From Glandiceps talaboti (taxonomy: Eukaryota; Hemichordata; Enteropneusta; Spengelidae): a stretch of 11,000 nucleotides of DNA. Where the stretch lies: contig NC_135568.1 in assembly GCF_964340395.1 (NCBI RefSeq), positions 6,207,079 through 6,218,078 on the forward strand, written 5' to 3'. Shown here in pieces: positions 1 to 8,136 of the stretch. Every line of letters starts with the position of its first letter. Position 1 is the stretch's first letter. Below the pieces are notes generated by a model that saw only the letters and a program-made list of their open reading frames with translations, had not been told where the DNA came from and did not search any database. The translations under genes were made by a program, and so were the position numbers.

Positions 1-525
1 ATTCTAACGTTCTTGCTTTATGAGGACAGTTGTTGTTGACTAGTTCATATTTATGGCCACCACTGACGATTTGCCATATTAATAGTACATCCACAGACAA
101 GGATGTGGTACATCAAACAGCTAAAATAGAAGGACATAAACTGTAAGACACACAACAAAGAAGTGAAAGTCGATGTCCTATCCACAATAACAGTTATTTG
201 CCAGTTCAGTGTATTGACAGACTGTCCAGCAGGACAGTTCTGCGACGATGATGAAAGAACGAAGACAGCATGACGACATTTATTTTACAGATGCACTACA
301 TTTAGCCTAAATGACATGTAACCATGCAGACATCAAATGCTGACTTTAAAACATTGGCACCCGCATGTTTGCATCTAGTTGCAGTACGTTCGTTTTAAAT
401 GGTTTATTTCATTCACACTAAATGTAGCAATACACTGTAATCTTGCTATGATGAAGCGTGGCATGAATAGGGTTCCTATCTAAAGAGCTTTATACGTGTG
501 AAACAATGGATGTTGATTAACAATT
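1..525. other. Non-coding AT-rich stretch, no gene seen
   Basis: No reading frame of useful length, no tRNA or rRNA signature and no obvious repeat. A GATGATGA word at 247 and an ATGATGA word at 449 resemble snoRNA C boxes, but neither has a terminal stem and a properly spaced D box. Nothing else stands out. Confidence 0.6.
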
Positions 526-559
526 TCTGTGCCTATGTTCTTACAAACATAGGCACAGA
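526..559. repeat. Perfect 14-bp inverted repeat (hairpin, 6-nt loop)
   Basis: The arm at 526-539 (TCTGTGCCTATGTT) is exactly complementary to 546-559, leaving a six-base loop at 540-545. The stem is more GC-rich than its surroundings. It is too short for a usual animal microRNA precursor and has no T-tract after it. It may be the remnant of a small fold-back element or a palindromic protein-binding site. The inverted repeat is certain; its function is unknown. Confidence 0.85.
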
Positions 560-1287
560 GTTCCAGGTTTTAATAGATGCATACTTGAAATTGTGTTGAC
601 TAGGTAGGGATATATATTCAAAAGGTTGTTGTATTTAGTCTGTAGACCTGGAAAACAACAATCTATGAAATATTACACGCCCCTGTGCACTAGCCCACTT
701 CCCAGATCAAGATGTAGTTCTTGTCTCGAACTAAGTCACATCTCAATCTCGTTTGAATCTCGCTCTAGTTCCAACTGTACCTTTTATTCACAGACAAGGA
801 ATTTCTCCTTACCTGTGTTTTATTGAATCGCGTACTTTCTACTCTTAAAACAGTGAAGTCATAATGTTTCAATATAATTTTCAAAAGATAAAGCCAGCCA
901 TTACGGTGTAATATGTTTAACAAAATTGACCAAAAAAGAACATCGGCTGAATTCAAAACGATCCATGTTGAAACAAGGACCCAATTCACAAATGATGTGT
1001 CATCACTTATCCTAGTTACCTAGCAATATGGTTACAAATATGTTATTGGTGTCATTACAGTGAGCTAATTAATTTCATTCTCAACCGAGCAAAGCGATGA
1101 TTGAAACTGCTTGTCTCGTGACTCGGTGATTTAGACAACAATTTCCACCTCATTTCAATATAAATAATCAGACCGCTTTGTTTTGGATAAATCTCAAATT
1201 AGACGCCAAAAAGTAAAATATCTATAGTATGCTTTGAAAACATTATTCTCTCCTGTCTCCGTGCAACTGTCTGTCCTGTCTCTCCCA
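560..1287. other. Non-coding AT-rich stretch, no gene seen
   Basis: Only short frames occur here (66 codons on the plus strand from 626, 74 on the minus strand at 765-989), with no recognisable protein content. A few CpGs cluster at 1085-1130, where ACCGAG and CTCGGT could pair weakly. Nothing supports an exon. Confidence 0.6.
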
Positions 1288-1302
1288 GTCTGTCTGTCTG
1301 TC
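1288..1302. repeat. (GTCT)n microsatellite
   Basis: About 3.75 copies of GTCT directly precede the long CT tract, with only a G between them. This is probably part of one compound pyrimidine-rich microsatellite, in which the dinucleotide tract grew next to a tetranucleotide seed. Confidence 0.85.
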
Positions 1303-1303
1303 G

Positions 1304-1420
<117 letters not shown>

Positions 1421-1481
1421 AATCGCTATGTAAACTATACCCTCGTTCTAAATAATAAGGCAGACGGTCAAATTTACAAAT

Positions 1482-1511
1482 ACAGACACGGACACAGACA
1501 CAGACACAGAC
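1482..1511. repeat. (ACAGAC)n short tandem repeat, 5 units
   Basis: Five hexamer units, the second being ACGGAC and the others exact. It lies about 60 bp after the CT tract, making this a local cluster of three simple repeats. No function is implied. Confidence 0.85.
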
Positions 1512-2766
1512 AACATTAATACGACTTCTATCACCGCAGCATCATTATTCGGTTCAAAGTCAAAATGAAAAATAGCATAATTTAATTCTTATCCGAAATG
1601 CAGTAATTTAGCATGGAATACATTTATATCATTAGATGACACCCAAAGTTGACCCTCGTCAGAAGAAATATTTTTGGAAATCAGATTTCTAGAACAGTAT
1701 AAACACCTCTTACAGCAACTGAAACTTTAAAGGCCCATGATTCTATCCCAGGTTCACTTGCTAGTTCTATCTCATCGGTGGAGTCATAAGAATTATATAG
1801 GATAATTTTTCTCCTTTTAAGGACCAAATACCAAGTACTCTGGCTACACGCACGATAAACATTTTTCACATCAAACTTTTAATCACTATGAACTCGGCCT
1901 TTAAAATATAACTGTGTATTTGCACAGATATTGCGTTGTGTAGTTTAATAGTAATGTTTTATTAGTGAAGAAAAAATGGTTATGGATCTTAAAATAAACT
2001 TGAGCGTTTTATTCCACATTGACACCTTACTATATAAAACCTAACACACTTGTTTGTATTCTTGAGTAATTCAATACTGAAAAGCGGTGAAGCTATGTCA
2101 TTCCGATTTTTAAACTAATTATAATAATTTATTATCAGATAAAAGAACCTTAACGTAGAAAAAAAAAGACTGAAAAGCCATCTCAAGCCTTTTCTCGCAA
2201 GGCAGAGCATAATTCCACTAACACAACTTAGCATTCACGACGTTTGTCAGACGATGCCGTAAAGATGTACGTTGTTTTGCGACGATGTATCAAATGATAT
2301 CTAGTTATATCTCGAACACTTCGTGAAGATGTAGAAAAGTTAAACCTTCGTTACAATGAACTTATTTCTTCAATTCACAAGATCTGCCTAAATTTTAGTG
2401 ACCTCTCCGCATTACGCATGCGACATTTGGAAGAAATTGTGACGTTCTGCATTTGCATTATGTAAGCAATACCATTGAATACACTGTGAACGGTAGCATC
2501 GCCAAGACGCAAGTTTCTATGTTCGTGTTCTTCAAGGGAAAATACCTTACATGACTCGTTGAGATGTTGTTTCTGAGGTATGATATGTAAATGTCCCGTC
2601 AGATAACAAAAACACATTTTTTAATGAAACCTTGTCCTAGATACACTTGCTATTTAACAAACTTTGACCTGGTATAAATTTGACTGCGACCACACTGATG
2701 GGTATTATATCGAATAAGTAACTTATCAGCATGACAAGGTTACCGAGAATGTCAAGTTGACCAACA
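1512..2766. other. Non-coding AT-rich stretch, no gene seen
   Basis: Minus-strand frames of 62 codons (1681-1869) and 80 codons (2375-2617) have no recognisable motif or splice context and are treated as chance. A mild cluster of CpGs lies around 2235-2325. No tandem or inverted repeat longer than about 10 bp was noticed. Confidence 0.55.
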
Positions 2767-2776
2767 CAGGGGGCGC
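2767..2776 (+). promoter_or_regulatory. CTCF-like core motif (weak candidate)
   Basis: CAGGGGGCGC matches the core of the well-known bilaterian CTCF consensus, and it is a rare G-rich word in this AT-rich DNA. The four bases just upstream (AACA) do not match the usual CCAC, so it is a partial site. Binding is inferred; a match of this length can occur by chance in a large genome. Confidence 0.25.
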
Positions 2777-3545
2777 ACTTCTATCCTAATTACTACACAC
2801 CTGTGAATCCCTCCTATTCAACCAAACAAAATACAAGAAACTACCTTACAATTCCAAGGGTAAAGTACAGGTCAGGATAATTCACGATGAAATAGGCAGA
2901 TGCCAAACTATGGAATGGTATTCCAATAATAATTAGGGATCTACACAGTAGGTGTGAATTCAAACAAGAATACAAGCAATACTTACAGTCTACCAGTTAA
3001 AAACACTTTTGATGGCATTTTGATGTATGTATTTTTGTATATGTATTGTATGTGTGTTTGTGGGGTTAGAATTAGAAAGAGACAGTGTTATGTCTATGTT
3101 TTCCTCTTCTTGTTGTCGAAATGTTTATGTATACAGTCCCCCCTTCTTTATTTATAGAAGAATATGTAAGAAATCCAAAGGAACGGTGAAAATGCCCAGA
3201 TAAAATTTGTATTCTGATTATTATCACATATATTGGTGAGGTTGAACTTGATTAGTTGGCAAACATCTATTTTTCGATTCCCCTTTCTATTTATTTATGT
3301 AAATATTCATTCTCTCTTCAATTACTTGTAATATTTGTATCTGGGATAAAAGTCGTGTATTATCATATTGTCTTGTCTTGTCACATGGTGATATCAATAG
3401 TTCAATGTAGGATAAAAAACTAAATTCTTTTACTTGGTTATGATGTAGTTCTCATCCAACAAAATCAATTTTACTTTTAATGAATGTTTTGTACCTAAAT
3501 ACAAACATTTCTTTTTAAAAATGTCATCAAATTGAGAAACTTACA
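2777..3545. other. Non-coding AT-rich stretch, no gene seen
   Basis: T-rich and TG-rich plus strand around 3020-3060, but no clean microsatellite. The 67-codon frame at 2954-3157 is Val/Phe/Cys-rich and reflects that T/G-rich composition. No recognisable motif was found. Confidence 0.55.
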
Positions 3546-3730
3546 GTTGCAAGAAACTATTCATGCAATCTAGGTATCTTGTAGTCCGAGGAGGCTCTGA
3601 CTCGAGTATGGATCGAGTCAGATATATTTGGTCAACCAGATATTTCTGACTCCATATTCAAGTCAGAGTGTCCTCGTACTATAGCTATCTTGTTGCAAGA
3701 AACTGTATTCATTCAATCTGGCCATCTTGT
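3546..3730 (+). repeat. 37-39 bp direct repeat, 146-bp spacing, flanking a fold-back
   Basis: The copy at 3546-3582 begins GTTGCAAGAAACT and ends ATCTTGT. The copy at 3692-3730 begins and ends identically, with an extra GT and a few substitutions between. The space between them is filled almost exactly by the fold-back at 3582-3681. The layout suggests a local duplication of host sequence linked to the element, or two old tandem units invaded by it. The repeat is plain in the sequence; its origin is inferred. Confidence 0.8.
3582..3681. mobile_element. 100-bp fold-back element, MITE-like
   Basis: The outer arms TAGTCCGAGG (3582-3591) and CCTCGTACTA (3672-3681) pair with one mismatch. Pairing continues inward through CTCTGACT...GTATGGA...GTCAGA-type segments with a small indel, leaving a short loop near 3632-3638. 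The left arm contains its own palindrome, GACTCGA/TCGAGTC (3599-3605, 3613-3619). TATCTTGT occurs on both sides (3575-3582 and 3686-3693) and could be an 8-bp target duplication, as made by hAT-type transposases. It has no coding capacity, so it would be non-autonomous. Confidence 0.65.
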
Positions 3731-3863
3731 TACATGTGTAATTTCTTATTAGTTTCTACTTGACTTTATCAAACAGAGCTGCTGAACAGTATTTGAAATC
3801 CGCAGTACAGACGTGGTTATTTTAATCAAACCCAGTCGACCCTTCACATGCTTGAACCTGGAC

Positions 3864-3965
3864 TATAAAGGGCTAGGGTAGGAGGTGTACTGCTCCTTCT
3901 CCGACAACCTACAAGCAAGCCTGAGCATCTTTTTCCTTGGTCCTGGATGATACAGTATAATAGAG
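3864..3965 (+). promoter_or_regulatory. Weak candidate promoter and non-coding first exon
   Basis: A TATAAAG box at 3864-3870 lies about 25-30 bp before a pyrimidine run (CTCCTTCTCC, 3893-3902) that resembles a TCT/TOP-type initiator. A good 5' splice-site match (GAG then GTATGT, junction after 3965) follows. An ATG at 3947 would give only six codons before the donor. Each element is common by chance; only their order and spacing make the set notable. No downstream exon was found to join to it. Confidence 0.15.
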
Positions 3966-3983
3966 GTATGTGGTTTATGACAA

Positions 3984-3996
3984 TGACCTTTGACCT
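3984..3996 (-). promoter_or_regulatory. DR1 nuclear-receptor-type site
   Basis: TGACCT-T-TGACCT reads AGGTCA-A-AGGTCA on the minus strand, a perfect direct repeat with one-base spacing. That is the known consensus for HNF4 and RXR-type receptors in animals. It lies just upstream of the 4037-4374 inverted-repeat element. Very similar TGACCTTTGACCTTG blocks are, to my memory, part of abundant lophotrochozoan repeats, so it may be repeat sequence and not a working enhancer site. Confidence 0.35.
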
Positions 3997-4036
3997 TGTA
4001 CCATATTCATATCGAAGCTGCACTAGCTGTAACTTG

Positions 4037-4374
4037 AGTCTCGGTTACCCAGACTGTCGCTGCTGGGGGCTCTTCTACGAGACCATGCACCCCGACGAAA
4101 GTCTGGGGAAACCATGTTTCAACTACCCTGTGCCGGAAAGTCACACAATACATTTCTTCCAAGTCATAACAACTGGGCTTATGAGGCTTGTTTGTTGTAA
4201 TTAAAATGTATCACTCACTTGAGTAGTGATAACTTGTCGCGAAAGTACCCTAAATCATCGAGCGTGCAATGTTGAAGTATTCCCAGCATGCACTGCTCTA
4301 GAGGCTACTTCGTGTGTGGGGTAGTTGTTTTGTAGGCAGAACCCCCAGCTTCTCAAGTCTGGGTAACCAAGACT
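4037..4374. mobile_element. 338-bp terminal-inverted-repeat element with flanking direct repeats
   Basis: The ends 4037-4055 and 4356-4374 are 19-bp inverted repeats matching at 18 of 19 positions. Homology continues inward through GCTGGGGG and weaker similarity. The core of the end appears a third time, inverted, at 4100-4113. AGCTGTAACT occurs at 4025-4034 and 4375-4384, right outside the ends (two bases removed on the left, none on the right), as expected of a target-site duplication. A small hairpin (TATCACT/AGTGATA, 4209-4231) lies inside. An 85-codon frame (3947-4204) crosses the left edge and has no recognisable domain, so the element looks non-autonomous. The superfamily is not assignable by eye. 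Confidence 0.65.
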
Positions 4375-4384
4375 AGCTGTAACT

Positions 4385-5027
4385 GGAACAGTTTTTGAAA
4401 CTGCTTTGTACTAAGGTATAATGGCTTACTCATAATATTGTACACCCTGAACAGTGTTGAATCACATCTGGGTATATATGTATTTGTATAGCTACATGTA
4501 CACAGAGTATGGTGCAATATATCCAATCAAATCGATTGTTGGGTTCACACTCAAACCCCAGTGCCGAAATGCAATCACAATTATTGTAACATGTTACTGT
4601 ACTATGTATGAACGCAATTAACCTCCAATTAACAGGTAGTGTCTCATTAGCGGTACTTAAATAATTTTCAGTGAATAAATTGTTGATAATTGTTTGATCA
4701 AAAAATAATGCTAAAGTTGCAGCTAGTGCTAGTCCAGGTTTAAGATACTGTACGTCTCTGATACCAAAACTGAGGTCCTATCAGGTCTCAGTTCAAGAGG
4801 GGTCCTCGTCCCATCAACCACATTTTCTGTGCAGTTAGTAGATTCAGCATGTAAGATTAGTGTAACATTTGATAACCGCTATAATCTCAAGAAGCACACC
4901 TCTTTGACATGCAAATCAATTCATTTCTATCTCTGAACAATAGGTTGCATATGCCAGTATCTTACATGTAGGAAGTTTGTCTGAAACTTGTTCATGCACT
5001 AATATCATCAGTGCTACAAATCCCTGG
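4385..5027. other. Non-coding AT-rich stretch, no gene seen
   Basis: Holds only small items: a 7-bp-arm hairpin AACTGAG/CTCAGTT (4768-4774, 4787-4793) and a doubled AATTAAC near 4615-4632. Nothing supports an exon or an RNA gene. Confidence 0.55.
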
Positions 5028-5054
5028 TTGATTGATTGATTGATTGATTGATTG
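5028..5054. repeat. (TTGA)n microsatellite, 6.75 units
   Basis: Twenty-seven bases of perfect TTGA tetranucleotide repeat. Read on the minus strand it yields the NQSINQSINQ run of a 68-codon frame (4916-5122), which is therefore a repeat by-product and not a gene. Confidence 0.95.
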
Positions 5055-5963
5055 GCTTCCATGGATGTATGGGCAGTTTCTATTTGTTTGACATAGTACA
5101 CTGTACAATATATTACCCACAACTCTCCCCAATTGGTTTTTTGTTTGACTTTATTTAAACCCGATAAATTGTCGAGTAAGGGAAATTTGGTATGCTTGGA
5201 GGGTTCTTACTAGTATTTTATAACTTCTTCAGTAACCCATATTTCTCAACATTATAATTATGTTTAAATAATATGTAACAAAAGTACGCTTAGCAGTCAA
5301 AAATAAAGTTCTAAATGTTGTATAAAAAGATGTACTAAACCAACTAAATTAAACATGTACTCTGAAACACTTTTCAATGTCAAAGTATCACTAACTTTGG
5401 TAGCCAGTTTGTATGAAGAGTTTTAATATGTAAATTTCTTTTATACCTATTCAGAGTAATGTATATCTTTTTGGCAGAGTCATAACAGGTGCATATATTT
5501 TCCATAGTTTCATTGCAAATATTCTGCATGTCTTTCAAGAAAATCTGTTGACAAATTTCTAAAAATAGTAAAATTGCTGTCTCCTACAATAAGTCATTGA
5601 TAGTAGAACTGATAAAAATGGGTATTTAGAAACTCATCAGTGGCAATTCTGCATTTTGCAAATGTCAAAAATGTTTTTACAAAACCCTGTACACTCGTGA
5701 GATTTGTCTGACTTCAAGGATATTATGTTCAAATCAGAGTGAATTGTGGGTAAAATATTGTACAGTGTATCAGCCCTAAATGCAAAATTTAGCTGTAACA
5801 TGAATGGAAAGTGTCTAATTAAACCATATAAGGCTGTAAATGAACCACAGTAGCTAAACATTTCTACAAGTAGCACCTCATAAAGTGGTTACTGCACTCA
5901 TAAGACCCTCCATGGAGTGTCTGTGCTGTATTTGATTCAATAGCTCCACTTTACAAGTCGTTT
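5055..5963. other. Non-coding AT-rich stretch, no gene seen
   Basis: No recognisable gene. A 79-codon minus-strand frame (5637-5876) shows no domain. The 10-bp palindrome CTCCATGGAG at about 5908-5917 is the only symmetric word noticed. Confidence 0.55.
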
Positions 5964-6078
5964 ACACACAAGCACACTTTCCAATACCTTCAAATGGTAT
6001 TGGTACATTCCATTTGTGCTCACACACAGGCACACTTTCCCACACCTTCAAAACTATCGGTACATTCATTTGTGCTCA
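5964..6078 (+). repeat. Two-copy tandem repeat, 58-bp period
   Basis: The unit starting ACACACAAGCACACTTTCC (5964) is repeated from 6022 as ACACACAGGCACACTTTCC. Both units continue through an ACCTTCAAA segment, a GGTACATTC segment and ATTTGTGCTC. The second copy has small deletions. A few bases of a third unit (ATACACC) may follow. The two copies remain clearly alike, suggesting a fairly recent local duplication. The frame at 6020-6262 on the minus strand overlaps it and is not considered a gene. Confidence 0.85.
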
Positions 6079-6362
6079 TACACCAAAAGAAAGATTTTAA
6101 CAAAGACATGTCAGACTTTCCAATAAAATAGATAGTTTCATTTATTTCTCTATAATAATGTTCATTGCTGTGAGGAATTACAAATTTGTGCAGACATTTA
6201 CAAAGGAGAACTGCTGGTGTTATATTTACAGTAATATTGCAGCATTCAAAATTTTCCACCATATCTTTCCTACACCATATTTAATAACTGCAATAAAAAT
6301 ATTATAAAATACCTTTTTAGAAAAAAAAAACACTTGGGCAAAAACAATGATCACTCCAAATT
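6079..6362. other. Non-coding AT-rich stretch, no gene seen
   Basis: AT-rich sequence with a run of ten A at about 6321-6330 and AATAAA words. I see nothing that marks a transcript end or a gene here. Confidence 0.5.
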
Positions 6363-6510
6363 TTAAAATCCAGTATTAAGACGTTCTAAGAATGTGTTCA
6401 AGAAATTGCTTATGTTCAATTCCGCTTTACAGCCGGAAGTAACTTACAAAGTTAAATATATCAAACATGGCTGCTGAATCTCACCTGGACATCGTAATAC
6501 TGGATTTTAA
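6363..6510. mobile_element. 148-bp TTAA-bounded inverted-repeat element, MITE-like
   Basis: The left arm TTAAAATCCAGTATTA (6363-6378) is exactly complementary to 6495-6510. Pairing extends to 20 of 22 positions (6363-6384 with 6489-6510), while the middle is unpaired. Both outer ends are TTAA, the target-site duplication of piggyBac-type transposases; because TTAA is itself a palindrome, this is suggestive only. No transposase could fit, so it would be non-autonomous. The middle carries an ETS-like site and an ATG (see the next entry). The alternative is that the arms are a regulatory or structural inverted repeat around a gene start. Confidence 0.6.
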
Positions 6511-6532
6511 GGACTTGATAGTAACTTTGTAA
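6433..6532 (+). promoter_or_regulatory. ETS-like site followed by ATGGCTGC start-like motif
   Basis: CCGGAAGT (6433-6440) is a consensus ETS/GABP site. It lies 26 bp before CAAACATGGCTGC, which resembles the YY1-type start-codon context seen in many TATA-less animal housekeeping promoters. The ATG at 6467 opens a 21-codon frame (MAAESHLDIVILDFKDLIVTL) ending at 6532. GTAACT at 6521 could be a weak splice donor, giving a first exon that encodes about 18 residues. I do not recognise the peptide. The whole set sits largely inside the inverted-repeat element, so it may be a repeat-borne promoter-like module and not a host gene. Confidence 0.2.
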
Positions 6533-6931
6533 CACATGATGACTTGTTGCCCCATTTTGTCTCAACTAATAATATCTACACCTAAAACTCTAGGGTGTAC
6601 ATTCTAAAATGTATAAATATTTAACATCTATACTTCAGATACAAAGTAATTAAACAAATCAAGCCAGTGCCTTGTACTGTAAAGGCAGTAGTCTCTAGTT
6701 TGCCATATTCAGTTTTATGGTTTTTTTATACATGTACATAAAATCTCAATTATTACAATTCTCTGTTTTATGTTAATTTGCAACAAATACTTTCAATCAG
6801 GTATTTACAGACTTGTTTTTTTCTTGGAACCTTTTACCAATTTTCAAAAACTTTCTATAAAATTATAAATTTTGAAGTAGTTTCGATGTGTACATGATAC
6901 AGTGTAGGATATATACCCGGTATTCAACTGG
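6511..6931. other. Non-coding AT-rich stretch, no gene seen
   Basis: AT-rich, with TACATGTA-type words near 6729 and 6890 and a run of seven T at about 6720. No repeat, RNA gene or exon could be supported. Confidence 0.55.
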
Positions 6932-7045
6932 TCCATATCTATGCTCGATTCATAACAGAGGTAATGAAATTTTCTACTCAAGGAGTCAAAAATATTTTTG
7001 GCTCCGAGTAGAAATTTTCATTACTAAGTATGAACCCATAGGCCA
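6932..7045. repeat. Fold-back with nearly loop-free 64-bp palindromic core
   Basis: The core 6961-7024 starts GTAATGAAATTTTCTACTC and ends with its complement (GAGTAGAAATTTTCATTAC). It closes on a perfect 14-bp palindrome CAAAAATATTTTTG (6987-7000), so pairing runs to the centre. The only defects are one A/T-region mismatch, a two-base bulge (AA at 6980-6981) and a T/C difference that would be a G-U pair in RNA. Weaker pairing (TTCATA, CTATG) extends outward to about 6932 and 7045. It is probably a small palindromic DNA element; a transcript would fold into a long hairpin. The 60-codon frame from 7045 has no known content. Confidence 0.75.
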
Positions 7046-7547
7046 TGAATATTCATTCTCATAAAACAGATCTCGATACATATACAAATATGAAGTGTAA
7101 CACATCTGGAAAATGTTATATTGAAATGCAGTGTTACCACAGAAGCAGTGAGAGTGGGGTGGACTGTAACATCTTTAAGCTTGAAATATTACCATTTCAT
7201 AAAGTAAAAACTATTCATAATGTTTAACACAGTATTGCTACTTCACTCTTTACACAAATTTTTCAAATGGATGAAAAAAGTGGCCAACAGAAGTTAAAAC
7301 CGAAAGTATACTTTGAAAATCAGTAAAAGGTTCCATTTGCATTTTTGTAATGCTATCTCTTTAAGAGTTCACCTTCATTCTACACTGGTGATTTAATACA
7401 ACTAATTCAGTGATTCAGTGTTCACACTTGACGACTTCTACTTTTTTTGTAAACTTTGGCTGAAAGTCTCTGTAAAAAAGTTCAAAGAGTTCAAACACTT
7501 ACGTTCACTGGGTCCAAACACAGTTTCACATTCTTATTCAACGATGC
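7046..7547. other. Non-coding AT-rich stretch, no gene seen
   Basis: Includes the perfect 12-bp palindrome ATGAATATTCAT starting at its left edge (7045-7056) and several TTCACA words from 7420 onward that grade into the next repeat. No gene could be supported. Confidence 0.5.
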
Positions 7548-7652
7548 TGTGTTCACACTCTTAACATTTACTACATATCCAAAATACTGTTGCATTCTAA
7601 ATTAGTAACTTGAGGTGTGTCCACATTCTAGTGTTTACTACATGTACTTAAA
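7548..7652 (+). repeat. Degenerate direct repeat, 68-bp period
   Basis: TGTGTTCACACTCT at 7548 is repeated as TGTGTCCACATTCT at 7616. Both are followed, after a variable few bases, by TTTACTACAT. About four fifths of positions match over some 33 bp. Earlier TTCACA-containing words (7421, 7525) may be older units. It looks like a decayed tandem duplication. Confidence 0.55.
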
Positions 7653-8087
7653 ACAAAGACCAACATCTTTATTCATTGTTTTGTTTTTTTACCCTATCAA
7701 CACTTTATTTTATACATGAGACTGATATTCAGCAAAATTTTGAAGTTTCATGTGGCAATCCTTCCTGAGCTTGAGTTTGCACCATATAAGACATCTGTAT
7801 AAACACAGGGTATATGAAACACACAAACTGCCTGATTACAATATTATCTACCTTAAACACATGAGTAACTGATTCATCTGATTTTAATATGGACAGTGTT
7901 AACAGATGAATGGTATCTGGGCAGGTCACCCCCAATACACGTATGTGGGCAGGATCACACTACAGATGTTCTGCATCATTTTTGATAACCTGCTCTAATA
8001 ACATAAAACTAGATTGAATTCAAGCATTGCTTTCCTGTCAGTATGATCATAGACAATATCAAATTCATTGTCTACAGTAGCACCAAG
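7653..8087. other. Non-coding stretch with small repeats, no gene seen
   Basis: Contains a hairpin with 9-bp perfect arms ATTCATCTG/CAGATGAAT (7872-7880, 7903-7911; 22-nt loop). Nearby is a short direct repeat, TGGGCAGGTCAC (7918-7929) and TGGGCAGGATCAC (7946-7958). The 68-codon minus-strand frame at 7729-7935 overlaps these and has no recognisable domain. Confidence 0.5.
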
Positions 8088-8136
8088 CACTTCAACACTA
8101 GTGTTCAAGTGGAACCCCTTCGGGAGTACGGTCCAC
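8088..8136. repeat. 24-bp palindrome followed by a TTCG-loop hairpin
   Basis: 8088-8111 is a palindrome matching at all but the C/C position: CACTT-C-AACACTAGTGTT-C-AAGTG. Overlapping its end, GTGGAACC (8109-8116) can pair with GGTCCAC (8130-8136) with one bulge, around an inner CC-TTCG-GG (8117-8124). TTCG is a very stable RNA tetraloop. This block is notably GC-richer than the flanks. A DNA-binding dimer site or a transcript structure are both possible; neither is shown. Confidence 0.6.

Noticed and set aside
247-343. Possible C/D-box snoRNA (GATGATGA, then CTGA about 90 bases on)
   Set aside because: No terminal stem brings the boxes together and no D' or C' boxes were seen.
1550-1560. 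GGTTCAAAGTC, resembling a tRNA/SINE B box
   Set aside because: It lacks the consensus ending and there is no A box or cloverleaf upstream.
2375-2617. 80-codon minus-strand frame
   Set aside because: No recognisable family, no flanking splice-site arrangement that convinces, and a length compatible with chance.
3947-4204. 85-codon plus-strand frame, the longest in the window
   Set aside because: It crosses the left end of the inverted-repeat element and includes its internal repeats; no domain or homology is recognisable, and this length is expected by chance.
4916-5122. 68-codon minus-strand frame with an NQSI repeat
   Set aside because: The repeat peptide is produced by the TTGA microsatellite.
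6020-6262. 80-codon minus-strand frame
   Set aside because: Its end overlaps the 58-bp tandem repeat and the rest shows no known motif.
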